Source of the DNA: Actinomycetota bacterium
GTDB lineage: Bacteria > Actinomycetota > Actinomycetes > Propionibacteriales > Nocardioidaceae
Direction: 5' to 3'
Assembly: GCA_009701885.1 (NCBI GenBank)
Contig: WLJH01000021.1
Coordinates: 1-64,000, forward strand
Length of the DNA: 64,000 nucleotides
Shown here piece by piece: positions 1 to 7,383 of this stretch. The number at the start of each line of letters is the position of its first letter. Position 1 is the first letter of the stretch. The notes beneath the pieces are model-generated. The model saw nothing but the letters and a program-made list of their open reading frames with translations, was not told the origin of the DNA and made no database searches. Made by a program: the position numbers and the translations under genes.

Positions 1-2
1 AC

Positions 3-59
3 CTCGCAGCAGCAGCCGTCAACCTCCAGCGACTTCACAACAACGCACTGACCACCTGA
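3..59 (+). CDS. C-terminal tail of a gene entering from the left (possibly a transposase)
   Basis: A reading frame is already open at the left edge and closes at the TGA at 57-59. The visible tail is 18 residues, starting with an alanine run and ending LQRLHNNALTT. This kind of ending, with a short helix containing NLQRL, occurs at the C-terminus of some DDE transposases, but 18 residues cannot prove it. Nothing else recognisable lies between it and the lipoprotein gene about 200 bp downstream. Confidence 0.3.
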   Translation, partial: LAAAAVNLQRLHNNALTT

Positions 60-255
60 GCACCGCTCCGGGCACCCCCGTGCCCGCCACGTCCCAACAC
101 CCATCAGGCAAAGCCCAACAGCCACCTGCTTGAACCGGAACACCACACAGTGGGCGTACCCGGTCTGGAGCGGGACCAGCAGGGCCCTCGCGATCTGCGG
201 CGCCGGCCGGGCCGAGCCGTGGGAACCTCGCGGGGTGCCGGCACGTCGCAAGGTC

Positions 256-849
256 GTGAGTGGGACGGACGACGCTCGGCCGGCCGGCAGTGGACGCCGT
301 ACCTCGGCGACGCCGGCGTCGGCCGTCCTCGCCCTGCTGGTCGCCTCCGCCCTCGCCGGCTGCGCGGGGTCCGAGTCAGGGACCGGCCCGGAGCCCGACG
401 GGCCCGCGCCCGCCCCTGTCCCTGCTGGCTCTGGTCGTACCGCCCCTGTCGCCACGGCCCCCGCCCACGAGGACGACCAGTCGGGCGGGATGGGCGTGCC
501 CCAGCTTTCCGCCCCGGACGCCCCGGACGCCCCGCACCGGCCCCGACCCCTGACCGTCCGCCTGCAGGTGTCGGACCGCGGTTGCTTCCTGGGCACCGTC
601 CCGGGGACGTCGGACCCGCTGCTGGTCGTCTGGCCCGAAGGCACGGCGATCGGCGCTTCCGGAGACGAGTACGTCCTGCCCTCGGGTGCCACCGCGACCG
701 ACGGCAGCCGCCTGTCTGCGCGCGGCGCCCTGATGCCCGTGCGCTCGCTGCCGTCGTACGCCGAGGACGGGTACTGGGCGATGGCCGTCGACTTCTGCAC
801 GCCCGACGCCGCCCGGGTGCTGGTCCTCACCGAGGTGCGGGTGCGATGA
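256..849 (+). CDS. small secreted lipoprotein, function unknown
   Basis: The predicted product is 197 residues if translation begins at the GTG at 256. The frame is open further upstream to a TTG at 130, but the later start gives a proper lipoprotein signal: an Arg-containing n-region, a hydrophobic stretch (SAVLALLVASALAG) and a lipobox LAGC with the lipidated Cys near residue 36. A Pro/Ala/Gly-rich linker of about 60 residues follows, then a compact domain of about 110 residues with two cysteines (GCFLG and DFCTP) that could form a disulfide outside the cell. No family was recognised. It lies 28 bp upstream of the arsC-like gene on the same strand, so the two may be co-transcribed. The start is uncertain. 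Confidence 0.7.
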   Translation: MSGTDDARPAGSGRRTSATPASAVLALLVASALAGCAGSESGTGPEPDGPAPAPVPAGSGRTAPVATAPAHEDDQSGGMGVPQLSAPDAPDAPHRPRPLTVRLQVSDRGCFLGTVPGTSDPLLVVWPEGTAIGASGDEYVLPSGATATDGSRLSARGALMPVRSLPSYAEDGYWAMAVDFCTPDAARVLVLTEVRVR

Positions 850-877
850 GCGGGACCCTTGCCGCCAGACTGGGATC

Positions 878-1234
878 GTGGAGATCTGGGTGAACCCGGC
901 CTGCTCGAAGTGCCGGGCCGCGACGGCGGCCCTGGACGAGGCGGGCGTGGCGTACACGGTCCGGCGCTACCTCGAGGAGCCGCCGACCCGCGGCGAGCTC
1001 GTGGCGGTGCTCGAGCGGCTGGGTCTGGAGCCCTGGGACGTCACCCGCACGGGGGAGCCCTCGGCCGCGAGAGTGGCCGACCTGCCCCGCACCCCCGAGG
1101 CTCGCGAGGACTGGCTCGCCGCCCTGGTCGCCGACCCGCGGCTGCTCCAGCGGCCGATCATCACCGCCGACGACGGGACGACGGTGGTCGGGCGCGATCC
1201 CGAGTCCCTGGCCCGGGTGCTCCCGCCGGGCTGA
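878..1234 (+). CDS. ArsC/Spx-family thioredoxin-fold protein (arsenate reductase-like)
   Basis: The product has 118 residues, the usual length for the glutaredoxin-type ArsC/Spx family. It starts at a GTG and has the N-terminal beta strand followed by the active-site loop NPACSKCRAA, that is a C-x-x-C as in Spx-like members. Further on, LLQRPII followed by a turn and VVGRDPESL is the conserved C-terminal region, where the Arg helps bind arsenate in true reductases. Family members reduce arsenate with glutathione or mycoredoxin, or act as redox regulators; which applies here cannot be read from sequence. The gene is intact, and its last 16 nt are repeated 4 kb downstream as part of the 316-bp direct repeat. 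It converges on an ASCH gene, probably the ancestral arrangement before the insertion that follows it. Confidence 0.8.
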   Translation: MEIWVNPACSKCRAATAALDEAGVAYTVRRYLEEPPTRGELVAVLERLGLEPWDVTRTGEPSAARVADLPRTPEAREDWLAALVADPRLLQRPIITADDGTTVVGRDPESLARVLPPG

Positions 1235-1534
1235 CCCGGCCGGACCGGTCGCCGCCCGAGGCCGGTCAGCCGACGTACCGGGTCCCGATCATCAGCAGGG
1301 GCGTGTCGTCGTGGACCTCGCGACGCTCCGAGGCCCAGAACCGGCGGTGACCCTCTCGCCAGTGCTCGAGGTCGCGGTGTCCCTCCCCCTCCGACTGCGC
1401 GAACTCCCACGGCACCTCGCCGAAGGTGGTCGGCTCCACCGAGGTGACCTCGACCGTGCCGGCGGGAGTGCCGTCGTCGTGCAGCAGCACCGGTCGCTCG
1501 CCGACGTGCTCGAAGGCCTCGCCCTCCCGCTCGT
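1219..1534. repeat. 316-bp direct repeat, left copy (arsC end plus truncated ASCH gene)
   Basis: This segment recurs at 5246-5561 in the same orientation with a constant offset of 4027 bp and about ten mismatches by eye (about 97% identical). It contains the last 16 nt of arsC, the short arsC-ASCH spacer and the 3' two-thirds of an ASCH gene. At its right edge the sequence switches abruptly to an ISL3-family transposase reading frame. The two copies bracket a 3.7 kb insert. Confidence 0.93.
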
Positions 1535-1682
1535 CGGTGTGCAGGGTCCGGCGGGCGCGATACAGCGGGTCGTCACGACGGCCGCGGTGGCCGTGGAGGT
1601 CTTGTTGGACCCGGCGGCGGCACCGGTCCAAGGCGTCTCCGGCCAGGCGCACGACGTGGAAGGGATCCATGTCGGCCGTCAA
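1266..1682 (-). pseudogene. truncated ASCH gene fused in frame to an ISL3 transposase fragment
   Basis: The frame is open for 138 codons but is a chimera. Its first 50 or so residues, beginning at a TTG, carry DMDPFHVVRLAGDALDRC and a DDPLYRARRTLHT block, the central part of an ISL3-family transposase. At about 1534 it passes without a stop into the C-terminal 85 residues or so of an ASCH-domain protein (GEAFEHVGE, VTSVEPTTFGEVPWEFAQ), nearly the same as the intact gene at 5293-5688. The ASCH N-terminus is missing, so this is a by-product of recombination rather than a functional gene. No ribosome binding site is evident. Confidence 0.85.
1535..1682 (-). mobile_element. ISL3-family transposase remnant (central part)
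   Basis: The minus strand encodes about 50 residues typical of the middle of an ISL3-family transposase: MDPFHVVRLAGD, RCRRRVQQDLHGHRGR and DDPLYRARRTLHT. Upstream, at about 1680, homology ends and the neighbouring PucR-type gene begins; downstream it breaks at 1534 into the ASCH repeat. The C-terminal end of an ISL3 transposase lies in the same orientation at 5130-5251, so one insertion sequence appears to have been split across the two ends of the insert. Confidence 0.8.
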
Positions 1683-2734
1683 GACCCTCGAGGTGTGGCG
1701 ATAGGCGCCGGCAGGTCCAAGACGCGCGAGTGGCGCAGGCGCCAGACGAGGTACGCCGTGCCAAGGCGCGTGCGCCCGTAGCCCTCGAACGGGTCGAACC
1801 CGAGAGTCGCGTTCACGGTCTCAAGGCGCGACTGCATCGTGCTGTGGTGCACGCCGGCTTCGCGAGCGGCCTGCCGCAACGAGTGCGACCGGACCACCGA
1901 GGACAAGGTCTCCGCGCCCCACGGGTAGGCCATCACTGCGTCGACCAGCGCGACGTCGGGCTGGAAGGAGCCGTCCGGCGCGTCGGCGAGCAGCCCGATC
2001 AGTCCGCCGAAGTCGTCGGCCAGAACCGACCCGACCGCCGGCGGATCGCACAGCCGCAGCGCGACGAGAGCTGTGCGGAAAGAGTGGTGGAGGTCCTCCA
2101 CCTCGGTGGCGACGCCGACCCCGCTGGGTACAGCGGCCACCTCGTGGGCACTGGCCGGAAGGACCAGCGCGTGGATGGCACCGAAACGCGTTGCAACGAC
2201 GTCCTCGGGGCCCTGGGGGTGCTCGGGCCACACGGCGAAGAGGGGCGCACAGACCACTCGGTAGCGCGTCCCCGGACGGAGTCCGAGGGTGATCGCGGAA
2301 ACGCAGCGTGCCTGCACGTCCACCTCGGGATCGAGCAGCAGGCTCAGGTCGCGCCGGTGGTCGCTCTCACGCCCGCGGCCGTGCCGCATGCGAACCGCCA
2401 GGGCGAGTCGCTCCAGCACGATGGCGTCGTTGGGCTGCCGCTCCCCGTTCCGCTCCAACCACACTGTCAGTCCGTCGCTCGCATCCTGCTGGAACGCCGG
2501 GTCCACCTCCGGTCGTGCGTCGGCCGCGTGATGGCCGCGGGGATCGATGCGCACGGTCCTTGCCGGCGTCTCGGAGTGGAAGCCGGCGACGCAGCCAGCG
2601 AGCGATGCGGCAGCGGCAAGCAGCGCGCGCGTGTTGACGTTGCCGACCATGAGTTCGTCGAAGCAGGCGATGACGCGCAGCCCGAGGCTCGCGCTCGGGT
2701 CGAGCCGGGCAATGCGGCCGAGCAGCTCCTGCAC
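1679..2734 (-). CDS. PucR/CdaR-type transcriptional regulator
   Basis: The product has 351 residues and ends in a PucR-type helix-turn-helix (about residues 280-330): SLRQAAREAGVHHSTMQSRL followed by a LGFDPFEGYGRTRLGTAYLVWRL helix, the usual HTH_30 signature. The N-terminal 250 residues form a GGDEF-like/sensor region without a recognisable ligand motif. Such proteins usually activate catabolic genes next to them, here plausibly the esterase whose gene lies 37 bp upstream on the same strand and the hydrolase beyond it. The last residues run into the junction with the ISL3 fragment and the stop codon is formed there, so the extreme C-terminus may not be native. The gene lies inside the repeat-bounded insert. 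Confidence 0.75.
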   Translation of the reverse strand: MQELLGRIARLDPSASLGLRVIACFDELMVGNVNTRALLAAAASLAGCVAGFHSETPARTVRIDPRGHHAADARPEVDPAFQQDASDGLTVWLERNGERQPNDAIVLERLALAVRMRHGRGRESDHRRDLSLLLDPEVDVQARCVSAITLGLRPGTRYRVVCAPLFAVWPEHPQGPEDVVATRFGAIHALVLPASAHEVAAVPSGVGVATEVEDLHHSFRTALVALRLCDPPAVGSVLADDFGGLIGLLADAPDGSFQPDVALVDAVMAYPWGAETLSSVVRSHSLRQAAREAGVHHSTMQSRLETVNATLGFDPFEGYGRTRLGTAYLVWRLRHSRVLDLPAPIATPRGS

Positions 2735-2771
2735 GACGACCTCCTTCTGCGAGCGCAGCGTAGTCCGGTTC

Positions 2772-3845
2772 TCAGTCGGCGATGATCCGCTCGACCCAGT
2801 CGTTCCTGGCCCGGATCATGGCGCGGCCGACGGAGGTATGGGCGGCAAAGATGTCGCATGCGTGGAAAGCCCCCGACCACACGTGCAGCTCCGCGTCACC
2901 GCCCGCACGCCAGATCCCGTCCGCGTAGGCGATCGCCTCGTCGCGAAAGATCTCGGCGGCACCCACGTCGATGAATGCCGGAGGCAGGCCCGAGAGGTCC
3001 CTTGCGCGGGCGGGGGCGGCGTACTCTGACACCGCCTCGGTGCCGCGGGCGTCGCCGAGCAGAGCAGTCCAGCCGGTCTCGTTGCTGACGCGGTCCCACA
3101 CGCCGATGCCGTCGAACTGATGGGTCGAGGCCGTGGTGCCGCGGTCGTCGAGCATCGGGTAGTCGAGTACCTGACCCCGTAGCACCGGTCCGTTTCGGTC
3201 GCGGGCTGCGAGCGCAAGGCCTGCTGCGAGCCCACCTCCGGCGCTCGCTCCCGCGACCACGAGGCGGTCACGCCGCAAGCCCCAGTCCCCTGCACGCGAG
3301 GCAGCGGCCTCGAGCGCGGCGTACATGTCGTCGAAGGGGTACGGGTGCGGGTGCTCAGGTGCCAGCCGGTACTCCACCGTCACAAGGACCGCGCCGAAGT
3401 CGGACACCCAGTCGAGAACCAGGTCGATCCCGCTGAAGCGGTCGCCGAACATCAGCCCGCCCGAGTGCGCATACACCACCCCCGGGCGCTCACCAGGCGC
3501 ATCCTTGGGACGCAGCACCGACACGGCGACCTCGTGCCCGTCCGGAGCGACGACCACGTCGTCGGTGCAGACGATGCCCTTGGCGAAGAGGAGGTCCTCG
3601 ATGGGCGGGGCGGCGTACGACACGCGCATGAAGTCGATGAGGTCGGGCGTGATCGTCGGCGGGAACATGCCGCCGACCACCGCCAGGCCGGCCCGCAGCT
3701 CGGCGTCGAACGGCGGGCGCGCGACCGGCTGCACCTCGGCTGTCACAGGTCTCTCCACATCGTGCGCAATCAGGGAATCGCAGTTCGGGCGCCTCAGTAG
3801 ATCGGCGGGATCGCCAGCCTGCCACCGCCATGTGGCGGTCGTCAC
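2772..3845 (-). CDS. alpha/beta hydrolase of the hormone-sensitive lipase (HSL) family
   Basis: This is a 357-residue carboxylesterase-like protein. The nucleophile elbow is GASAGGG near residue 198, followed by a conserved DYPMLDDR block; the acid lies in DVGAAEIFRDEAIAYAD and the catalytic His in AFHACDIF. The oxyanion-hole motif reads YAHSGGLMFG, with Ser in place of the second residue of the usual HGGG. No signal peptide is seen, so the enzyme should be cytoplasmic and hydrolyse short-chain esters. The first 30 or so codons are poorly supported: no Shine-Dalgarno precedes 3845, and a GTG near residue 30 (VERPVTAEV) is an alternative start. It is divergent from the serine hydrolase gene and 37 bp upstream of the PucR-type regulator gene. 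Confidence 0.85.
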   Translation of the reverse strand: MTTATWRWQAGDPADLLRRPNCDSLIAHDVERPVTAEVQPVARPPFDAELRAGLAVVGGMFPPTITPDLIDFMRVSYAAPPIEDLLFAKGIVCTDDVVVAPDGHEVAVSVLRPKDAPGERPGVVYAHSGGLMFGDRFSGIDLVLDWVSDFGAVLVTVEYRLAPEHPHPYPFDDMYAALEAAASRAGDWGLRRDRLVVAGASAGGGLAAGLALAARDRNGPVLRGQVLDYPMLDDRGTTASTHQFDGIGVWDRVSNETGWTALLGDARGTEAVSEYAAPARARDLSGLPPAFIDVGAAEIFRDEAIAYADGIWRAGGDAELHVWSGAFHACDIFAAHTSVGRAMIRARNDWVERIIAD

Positions 3846-3947
3846 TCCTCCGACTCAGACGTCTTGTCGGTTCCCACTCGCCACGGGTTGCAAGACGGTG
3901 GTCGGCAGCCGGACGGAGAGACCGTCCCCGCACTCTGAGGAGCAGCC

Positions 3948-5123
3948 ATGGCCACACACATCGACGGGTCCGGGATCGACCGCGTGCTTACCGACGCCGT
4001 GTCGGACGGTGCAGTGCCGCACGTCGCCGCGATCGTCGCCGACCGCGACGGCGTCCTCTACGAGGGCGGGGCCGGGGTCCGCATAGCCGGAGAGTCTGAT
4101 GACCCGGTCGGCACCTCCACCCACTTCCGCATCATGTCGATGACCAAGATGGTCTGCACCGTCGCTGCGCTGCAGCAGAAGGAACGCGGCGAACTCGACT
4201 TCGACGCTCCGGTGGAGGAGTACGTCCCGGACTTCGCCGACGTCAAGGTGCTCGAGGGGTTCGACGGGGACGAGCCCATCCTGGTCGAGCCGCGCACGAA
4301 GGCGACGGTTCACCACCTCGTGACGCACACCTCTGGCTTGGGGTACTGGTTCTGGAACGACCGGCTCGTGAAGTACGAAGCGGCGACTGGCGTCCCGAAC
4401 GTCGTACCCGGGTCGATGGCCGCCTTCGGTGCGCCGATGACGGCGCACCCCGGGGAGGAGTTCGTGTACGGCATCAACACCGACTGGCTCGGCCGCGTCG
4501 TGGAGGCCGTCGCCGGCAAGAAGCTGGACGCAGTCATCGATGAGGGCATCGCGGGCCCGCTCGGCATGAGCAGCACCACGTTCCACCCGGACCAGACGCA
4601 GATGGACAACGCCGTCACCGTCCACGTGAAGGGCGAGGACGGCACATGGGCGTCGGCCGGCAACATCCTCAACCCCGAACCCGACTGGTGGGCGGGCGGC
4701 CATGGCCTCTTCTCCACCCCCCGCGACTACATCCGCTTCGAGCAGGCGCTCCTGCGGGGAGGCGAGCTCAACGGCGTGCGCATCCTGGACGAAGCCACGG
4801 TCGACGCCGCCTTCACCAACCAGATCGGCGACCTCGACTTCCCCGCCGAGATCCCCACCGCGGACCCGGCGATCACCGACACGATGTATGCCGGACCCGG
4901 CCACAAGTGGGGCTACGGACTCCTGCTCAACAGCCACGACATCCCTGGCCGCCGCCGCGCCGGCACCGGGTCGTGGGCGGGGCTCTTCAACACCCACTTC
5001 TTCATCGACCGCACGACCGGCATCTGCGCCTCGATCTACACCAACTCGCTGCCCTTCATCACGCGTCACGAGGCCTGGAAGCTCTACGGAGACTTCGAGG
5101 AAGCGGTGTACGCCGCGCTCTGA
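3948..5123 (+). CDS. serine hydrolase of the beta-lactamase class C / esterase family
   Basis: The product has 391 residues. The catalytic S-x-x-K is SMTKM near residue 64, and a Tyr motif YGINTDWLG near residue 170 stands where class C enzymes have Y-x-N. The C-terminal part has GPGHKWGYGLLLN and a TGSWAGLFNTHFFID strand typical of EstB-like esterases and PBP-like hydrolases. No secretion signal is seen, which argues for an intracellular esterase rather than a beta-lactamase. The start is well supported by GAGGAG six bases before the ATG. It diverges from the HSL esterase gene over a gap of about 100 bp, so both could be controlled by the nearby PucR-type protein. It is the last gene of the repeat-bounded insert. 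Confidence 0.85.
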   Translation: MATHIDGSGIDRVLTDAVSDGAVPHVAAIVADRDGVLYEGGAGVRIAGESDDPVGTSTHFRIMSMTKMVCTVAALQQKERGELDFDAPVEEYVPDFADVKVLEGFDGDEPILVEPRTKATVHHLVTHTSGLGYWFWNDRLVKYEAATGVPNVVPGSMAAFGAPMTAHPGEEFVYGINTDWLGRVVEAVAGKKLDAVIDEGIAGPLGMSSTTFHPDQTQMDNAVTVHVKGEDGTWASAGNILNPEPDWWAGGHGLFSTPRDYIRFEQALLRGGELNGVRILDEATVDAAFTNQIGDLDFPAEIPTADPAITDTMYAGPGHKWGYGLLLNSHDIPGRRRAGTGSWAGLFNTHFFIDRTTGICASIYTNSLPFITRHEAWKLYGDFEEAVYAAL

Positions 5124-5129
5124 TCGGGC

Positions 5130-5251
5130 TCATCCGAGTTCAGGGTGTAGTCGGGGCCTGAACCCACCGGCTGCGAGTAGGCATCTGGCTATGTAGCTGG
5201 TGAGGTTGCGGAATCCGAGTGCGGAGCCGCGTAGGTGTTCGAGCCGCTCCC
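5130..5251 (-). mobile_element. ISL3-family transposase remnant (C-terminal end)
   Basis: On the minus strand about 40 codons encode RLEHLRGSALGFRNLT, then SYIARCLLAAGGFRPRLHPEL and a TGA stop at 5130-5132. This is the characteristic C-terminus of actinobacterial ISL3-family transposases. Upstream it meets the 316-bp repeat at about 5246-5251 and the rest of the gene is absent. It matches in family and orientation the central fragment at 1535-1682. Confidence 0.85.
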
Positions 5252-5561
5252 GCCGCGCTGTCCCGGCCGGACCGGTCGCCGCCCGAGGCCGGTCAGCCGA
5301 CGTACCGGATCCCGATCATCAGCAGGGACGTGTCGTCGTGGACCTCGCGACCCTCCGAGGCCCAGAACCGGCGGTGACCCTCTCGCCAGTGCTCGAGGTC
5401 GCGGTGTCCCTCCCCCTCCGACTGCGCGAACTCCCACGGCACCTCGCCGAAGGTCGTCAGCTCCACCGAAGTGACCTCGACCGTGCCGGCGGGAGTGCCG
5501 TCGTCGTGCAGCAGCACCAGTCGCTCGCCGACGTGCTCGAAGGCCTCGCCCTCCTGCTCGT
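5246..5561. repeat. 316-bp direct repeat, right copy (arsC end plus intact ASCH 3' part)
   Basis: This is the second copy of the segment at 1219-1534, offset by 4027 bp. It keeps 16 nt corresponding to the end of arsC and then continues without interruption into the complete ASCH gene. Its left edge overlaps the ISL3 C-terminal remnant by a few bases, so the exact boundary is uncertain by about 5 bp. Confidence 0.93.
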
Positions 5562-5688
5562 ACTCCTCGACCAGCCCGGCCGTCGCCCGCTTGCGACCCT
5601 CGATCACCAGGCCGTTGAGGCGTGCCCGCATCTCGCCCGGGGAGCCCAGCTCCAGCGACCGCATCCCGTCCACGCGTGGCCATGTCAT
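5293..5688 (-). CDS. ASCH-domain protein (intact copy)
   Basis: The product has 131 residues, normal for a single ASCH domain. The start ATG (MTWPRVDGMRSLELG) is preceded by TACCCT at a 6-nt spacing, a leaderless-type promoter like others in this window. Conserved features include the N-terminal GRKRATAG segment, VLLHDDGTPAGTVEVTSVE, TFGEVPWEFAQSEGEG and the C-terminal EVHDDT. ASCH domains have a PUA-like beta-barrel thought to bind RNA or nucleotides, and some have N4-acetylcytidine amidohydrolase activity; the function here is not known. The gene is convergent with the short arsC end kept in the repeat. Confidence 0.85.
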   Translation of the reverse strand: MTWPRVDGMRSLELGSPGEMRARLNGLVIEGRKRATAGLVEEYEQEGEAFEHVGERLVLLHDDGTPAGTVEVTSVELTTFGEVPWEFAQSEGEGHRDLEHWREGHRRFWASEGREVHDDTSLLMIGIRYVG

Positions 5689-5714
5689 GCCGCGAGGGTA
5701 GGGCCCGACCGGGC

Positions 5715-5795
5715 TCAGGGGCTGGTGGGCGTGGACCTCGGGCGCGCCAGCGGCAGTCCGAGCAGCAGGGCGAAGGGGACGTTGAAGAGCGCGTG
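5715..5795 (-). pseudogene. 3' remnant of a membrane protein gene (CPBP-like)
   Basis: The minus strand reads HALFNVPFALLLGLPLARP and about seven more residues before a TGA at 5715-5717. The His-Ala-x-x-Asn start followed by a hydrophobic helix resembles the end of CPBP-type intramembrane proteases, but the rest of the gene is absent. Just upstream the sequence becomes the middle of a TetR-type gene on the other strand, so a deletion appears to have removed both N-termini. The family assignment is weak. Confidence 0.4.
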
Positions 5796-5797
5796 CT

Positions 5798-6127
5798 GTG
5801 CTCGACGGCGCGCAGCCGGGCGACCACCGGGAGCTGGCCCGGCGGGTCTGGGCTGCGGTGGGCCAGGGAGGCGCGGACCCGACGGTCGCGGTGTACGTCG
5901 AGGCGCTCGGCCTCGCGGCGGTCCGCACCCCGCCGTACCCCGAGGCGGCGCGCGCGGTCGCGGAGGCCTGGACCGCCTGGTTCGCCGGCCGCCTGCCCGG
6001 ACCGGACGAGGAGCGCTGGTCGCAGGCCAGGGCCGCGCTCGCCCTGGTCGACGGCCTCCTGCTGGTCCGGCTCGCGGCCGGTCCGGACGCCGCGGCCGAC
6101 GCCGCCCGCGCCCTGGGCGTGGGCTGA
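5798..6127 (+). pseudogene. C-terminal half of a TetR-family regulator, DNA-binding domain missing
   Basis: The open frame encodes about 109 residues that look like the ligand-binding half of a TetR regulator (RELARRVWAAVG, EAARAVAEAWTAWFAGRL, ALALVDGLLLVRLAAG). No helix-turn-helix precedes it: a stop codon at 5783-5785 lies in frame, and upstream sequence belongs to a membrane protein remnant on the opposite strand. The GTG at 5798 is only the first possible start and lacks a Shine-Dalgarno. The simplest reading is that a deletion fused the halves of a formerly divergent regulator/membrane protein pair. Confidence 0.55.
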
Positions 6128-6152
6128 GCGTCGGTGCTGCTGGGACCGGGGA

Positions 6153-6527
6153 TCAGCCCGGCTGCTCGCCCGGCTCGCCGGCCCCACCCTGCTCGTGGCG
6201 CCGCTTCTCCTCGGCCTCGTACCTCGCGCGCGCCCGCTGCTCCTCGGCCCGGGCCCGGACCTGGCGCAGGAACTCGGCGTCCTTGGCCGGGTCGGAGGCC
6301 GACATCCGGCCGGGCCGGTCGTACTCGGCGTACGGCGAGGACGCCGGCGGCACGGGCTTGGGCCGGCCGACGAAGAGGTAGACCAGGGAGCCGAGGAGCG
6401 GGAAGAGCAGGATCATCACGATCCACGCCCACTTCGGCAGGTTCCGCGGCTCGCGGGTGCCGATCACGTCGACCAGGCAGAAGACGGCCAGGGCGAAGGC
6501 CACGACGGCGGGCAGGTAGCGGATCAC
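6153..6527 (-). CDS. PLDc_N-domain membrane protein
   Basis: The product has 124 residues starting at a GTG (VIRYLPAVVAFALAV), supported by GGAG nine bases upstream; a longer frame to the left of this start is less likely. It has two transmembrane helices (about residues 4-22 and 36-56) with the conserved PKWAWIVMILLFPLLGSLVYL segment and a GRPKP turn of the phospholipase D nuclease N-terminal family. A charged C-terminal tail of about 65 residues follows, rich in Glu, Arg and Ala and probably helical. There is no phospholipase domain. The function of these small proteins is unknown. Confidence 0.85.
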   Translation of the reverse strand: MIRYLPAVVAFALAVFCLVDVIGTREPRNLPKWAWIVMILLFPLLGSLVYLFVGRPKPVPPASSPYAEYDRPGRMSASDPAKDAEFLRQVRARAEEQRARARYEAEEKRRHEQGGAGEPGEQPG

Positions 6528-6593
6528 CCGCGCAGTCTCCCCGGCCCGGGCCGACCTGTCACGCGGTCGGGCGGCACCTGACATGCTTCCCCC

Positions 6594-7361
6594 GTGGACG
6601 AGCAGGCCGACGAGGGCTACGAGCTGACCCGGCTGGCCAGTGCCGACAACTTCCGCGACGTGGCCGGCCCGGGCTACCTCACCGTCGACGGCGTACGACT
6701 GCGCCGCGGCGTGCTCTTCCGCTCCAACGAGCTGCAGCTCAGCGACGTCGACGCCGGGGCGCTGCGCGACCTCGGCATCCGCGACGTGCTGGACCTGCGC
6801 GACCACCCGGAGGTGGAGGCGCACCCCGACGCCGAAGTTCCCGGCGCGACCTGGACCCACGTGCGGGTGCCCGGCATCCCCATGGACGACGTCGCGACCC
6901 TCACCTCCCGCGCGGAGGGCCTGGCGACGATGAAGCGGGTCTACCGCGTCTTCGTCGAGGACGACGGCGCGCGGGCCGCGTTCGGCGAGCTGCTGACCGT
7001 GCTCGCTGACGCCGAGCACCCCCAGCTCTTCCACTGCACCGCCGGCAAGGACCGCACGGGCTGGGCCAGCGCGCTGCTGCTGCGTGCCTGCGGGGTGCCG
7101 GAGGAGACCGTCGTCGAGGACTACCTGCTGACCAACCGCTTCGACGGCACCCGCGCGAAGTACCTCGCGATGGTCCGTGAGCACCTCGGCGAGGACAAGG
7201 TCGCGGTCTACGAGACGGTCATGGTCGCCGACACCGCCTACCTCGCCGAGGCCGACGCGGCCGTCGCCGAGCACTTCGGCGACCTCGAGGGATACCTGTA
7301 CGACGGCCTGCGGATCACCCAGGGCACCGTCGAGTCCCTGCGCGCCCGGCTGCGGGGCTGA
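6594..7361 (+). CDS. tyrosine/serine protein phosphatase (Y_phosphatase3 family)
   Basis: The protein has 255 residues and begins at a GTG. The N-terminal part contains NFRDVAGPGYLTVDG and GVLFRSNELQLSD, typical of this family, and the active site is HCTAGKDRTG (C-x5-R) near residue 145 with the catalytic Cys and Arg intact. Relatives include PtpB of Mycobacterium tuberculosis, which dephosphorylate protein Tyr and Ser/Thr and sometimes phosphoinositides. There is no signal peptide. The gene stands alone, converging on the GNAT gene with only about 20 bp between the two stop codons. The natural substrate cannot be inferred. Confidence 0.87.
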   Translation: MDEQADEGYELTRLASADNFRDVAGPGYLTVDGVRLRRGVLFRSNELQLSDVDAGALRDLGIRDVLDLRDHPEVEAHPDAEVPGATWTHVRVPGIPMDDVATLTSRAEGLATMKRVYRVFVEDDGARAAFGELLTVLADAEHPQLFHCTAGKDRTGWASALLLRACGVPEETVVEDYLLTNRFDGTRAKYLAMVREHLGEDKVAVYETVMVADTAYLAEADAAVAEHFGDLEGYLYDGLRITQGTVESLRARLRG

Positions 7362-7383
7362 CGCCCCCGCTCCTACCGCCGGC

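Noticed and set aside
130..255. N-terminal extension of the lipoprotein from the TTG at 130
   Set aside because: A 42-residue extension before the n-region would destroy the lipoprotein signal; the GTG at 256 places the lipobox Cys at a normal distance.
1219..5561. Composite transposon with ISL3 copies at each end
   Set aside because: The two ISL3 parts are fragments of different regions of one transposase in the same orientation, not full copies, and the 316-bp repeats are chromosomal arsC/ASCH sequence, not IS ends.
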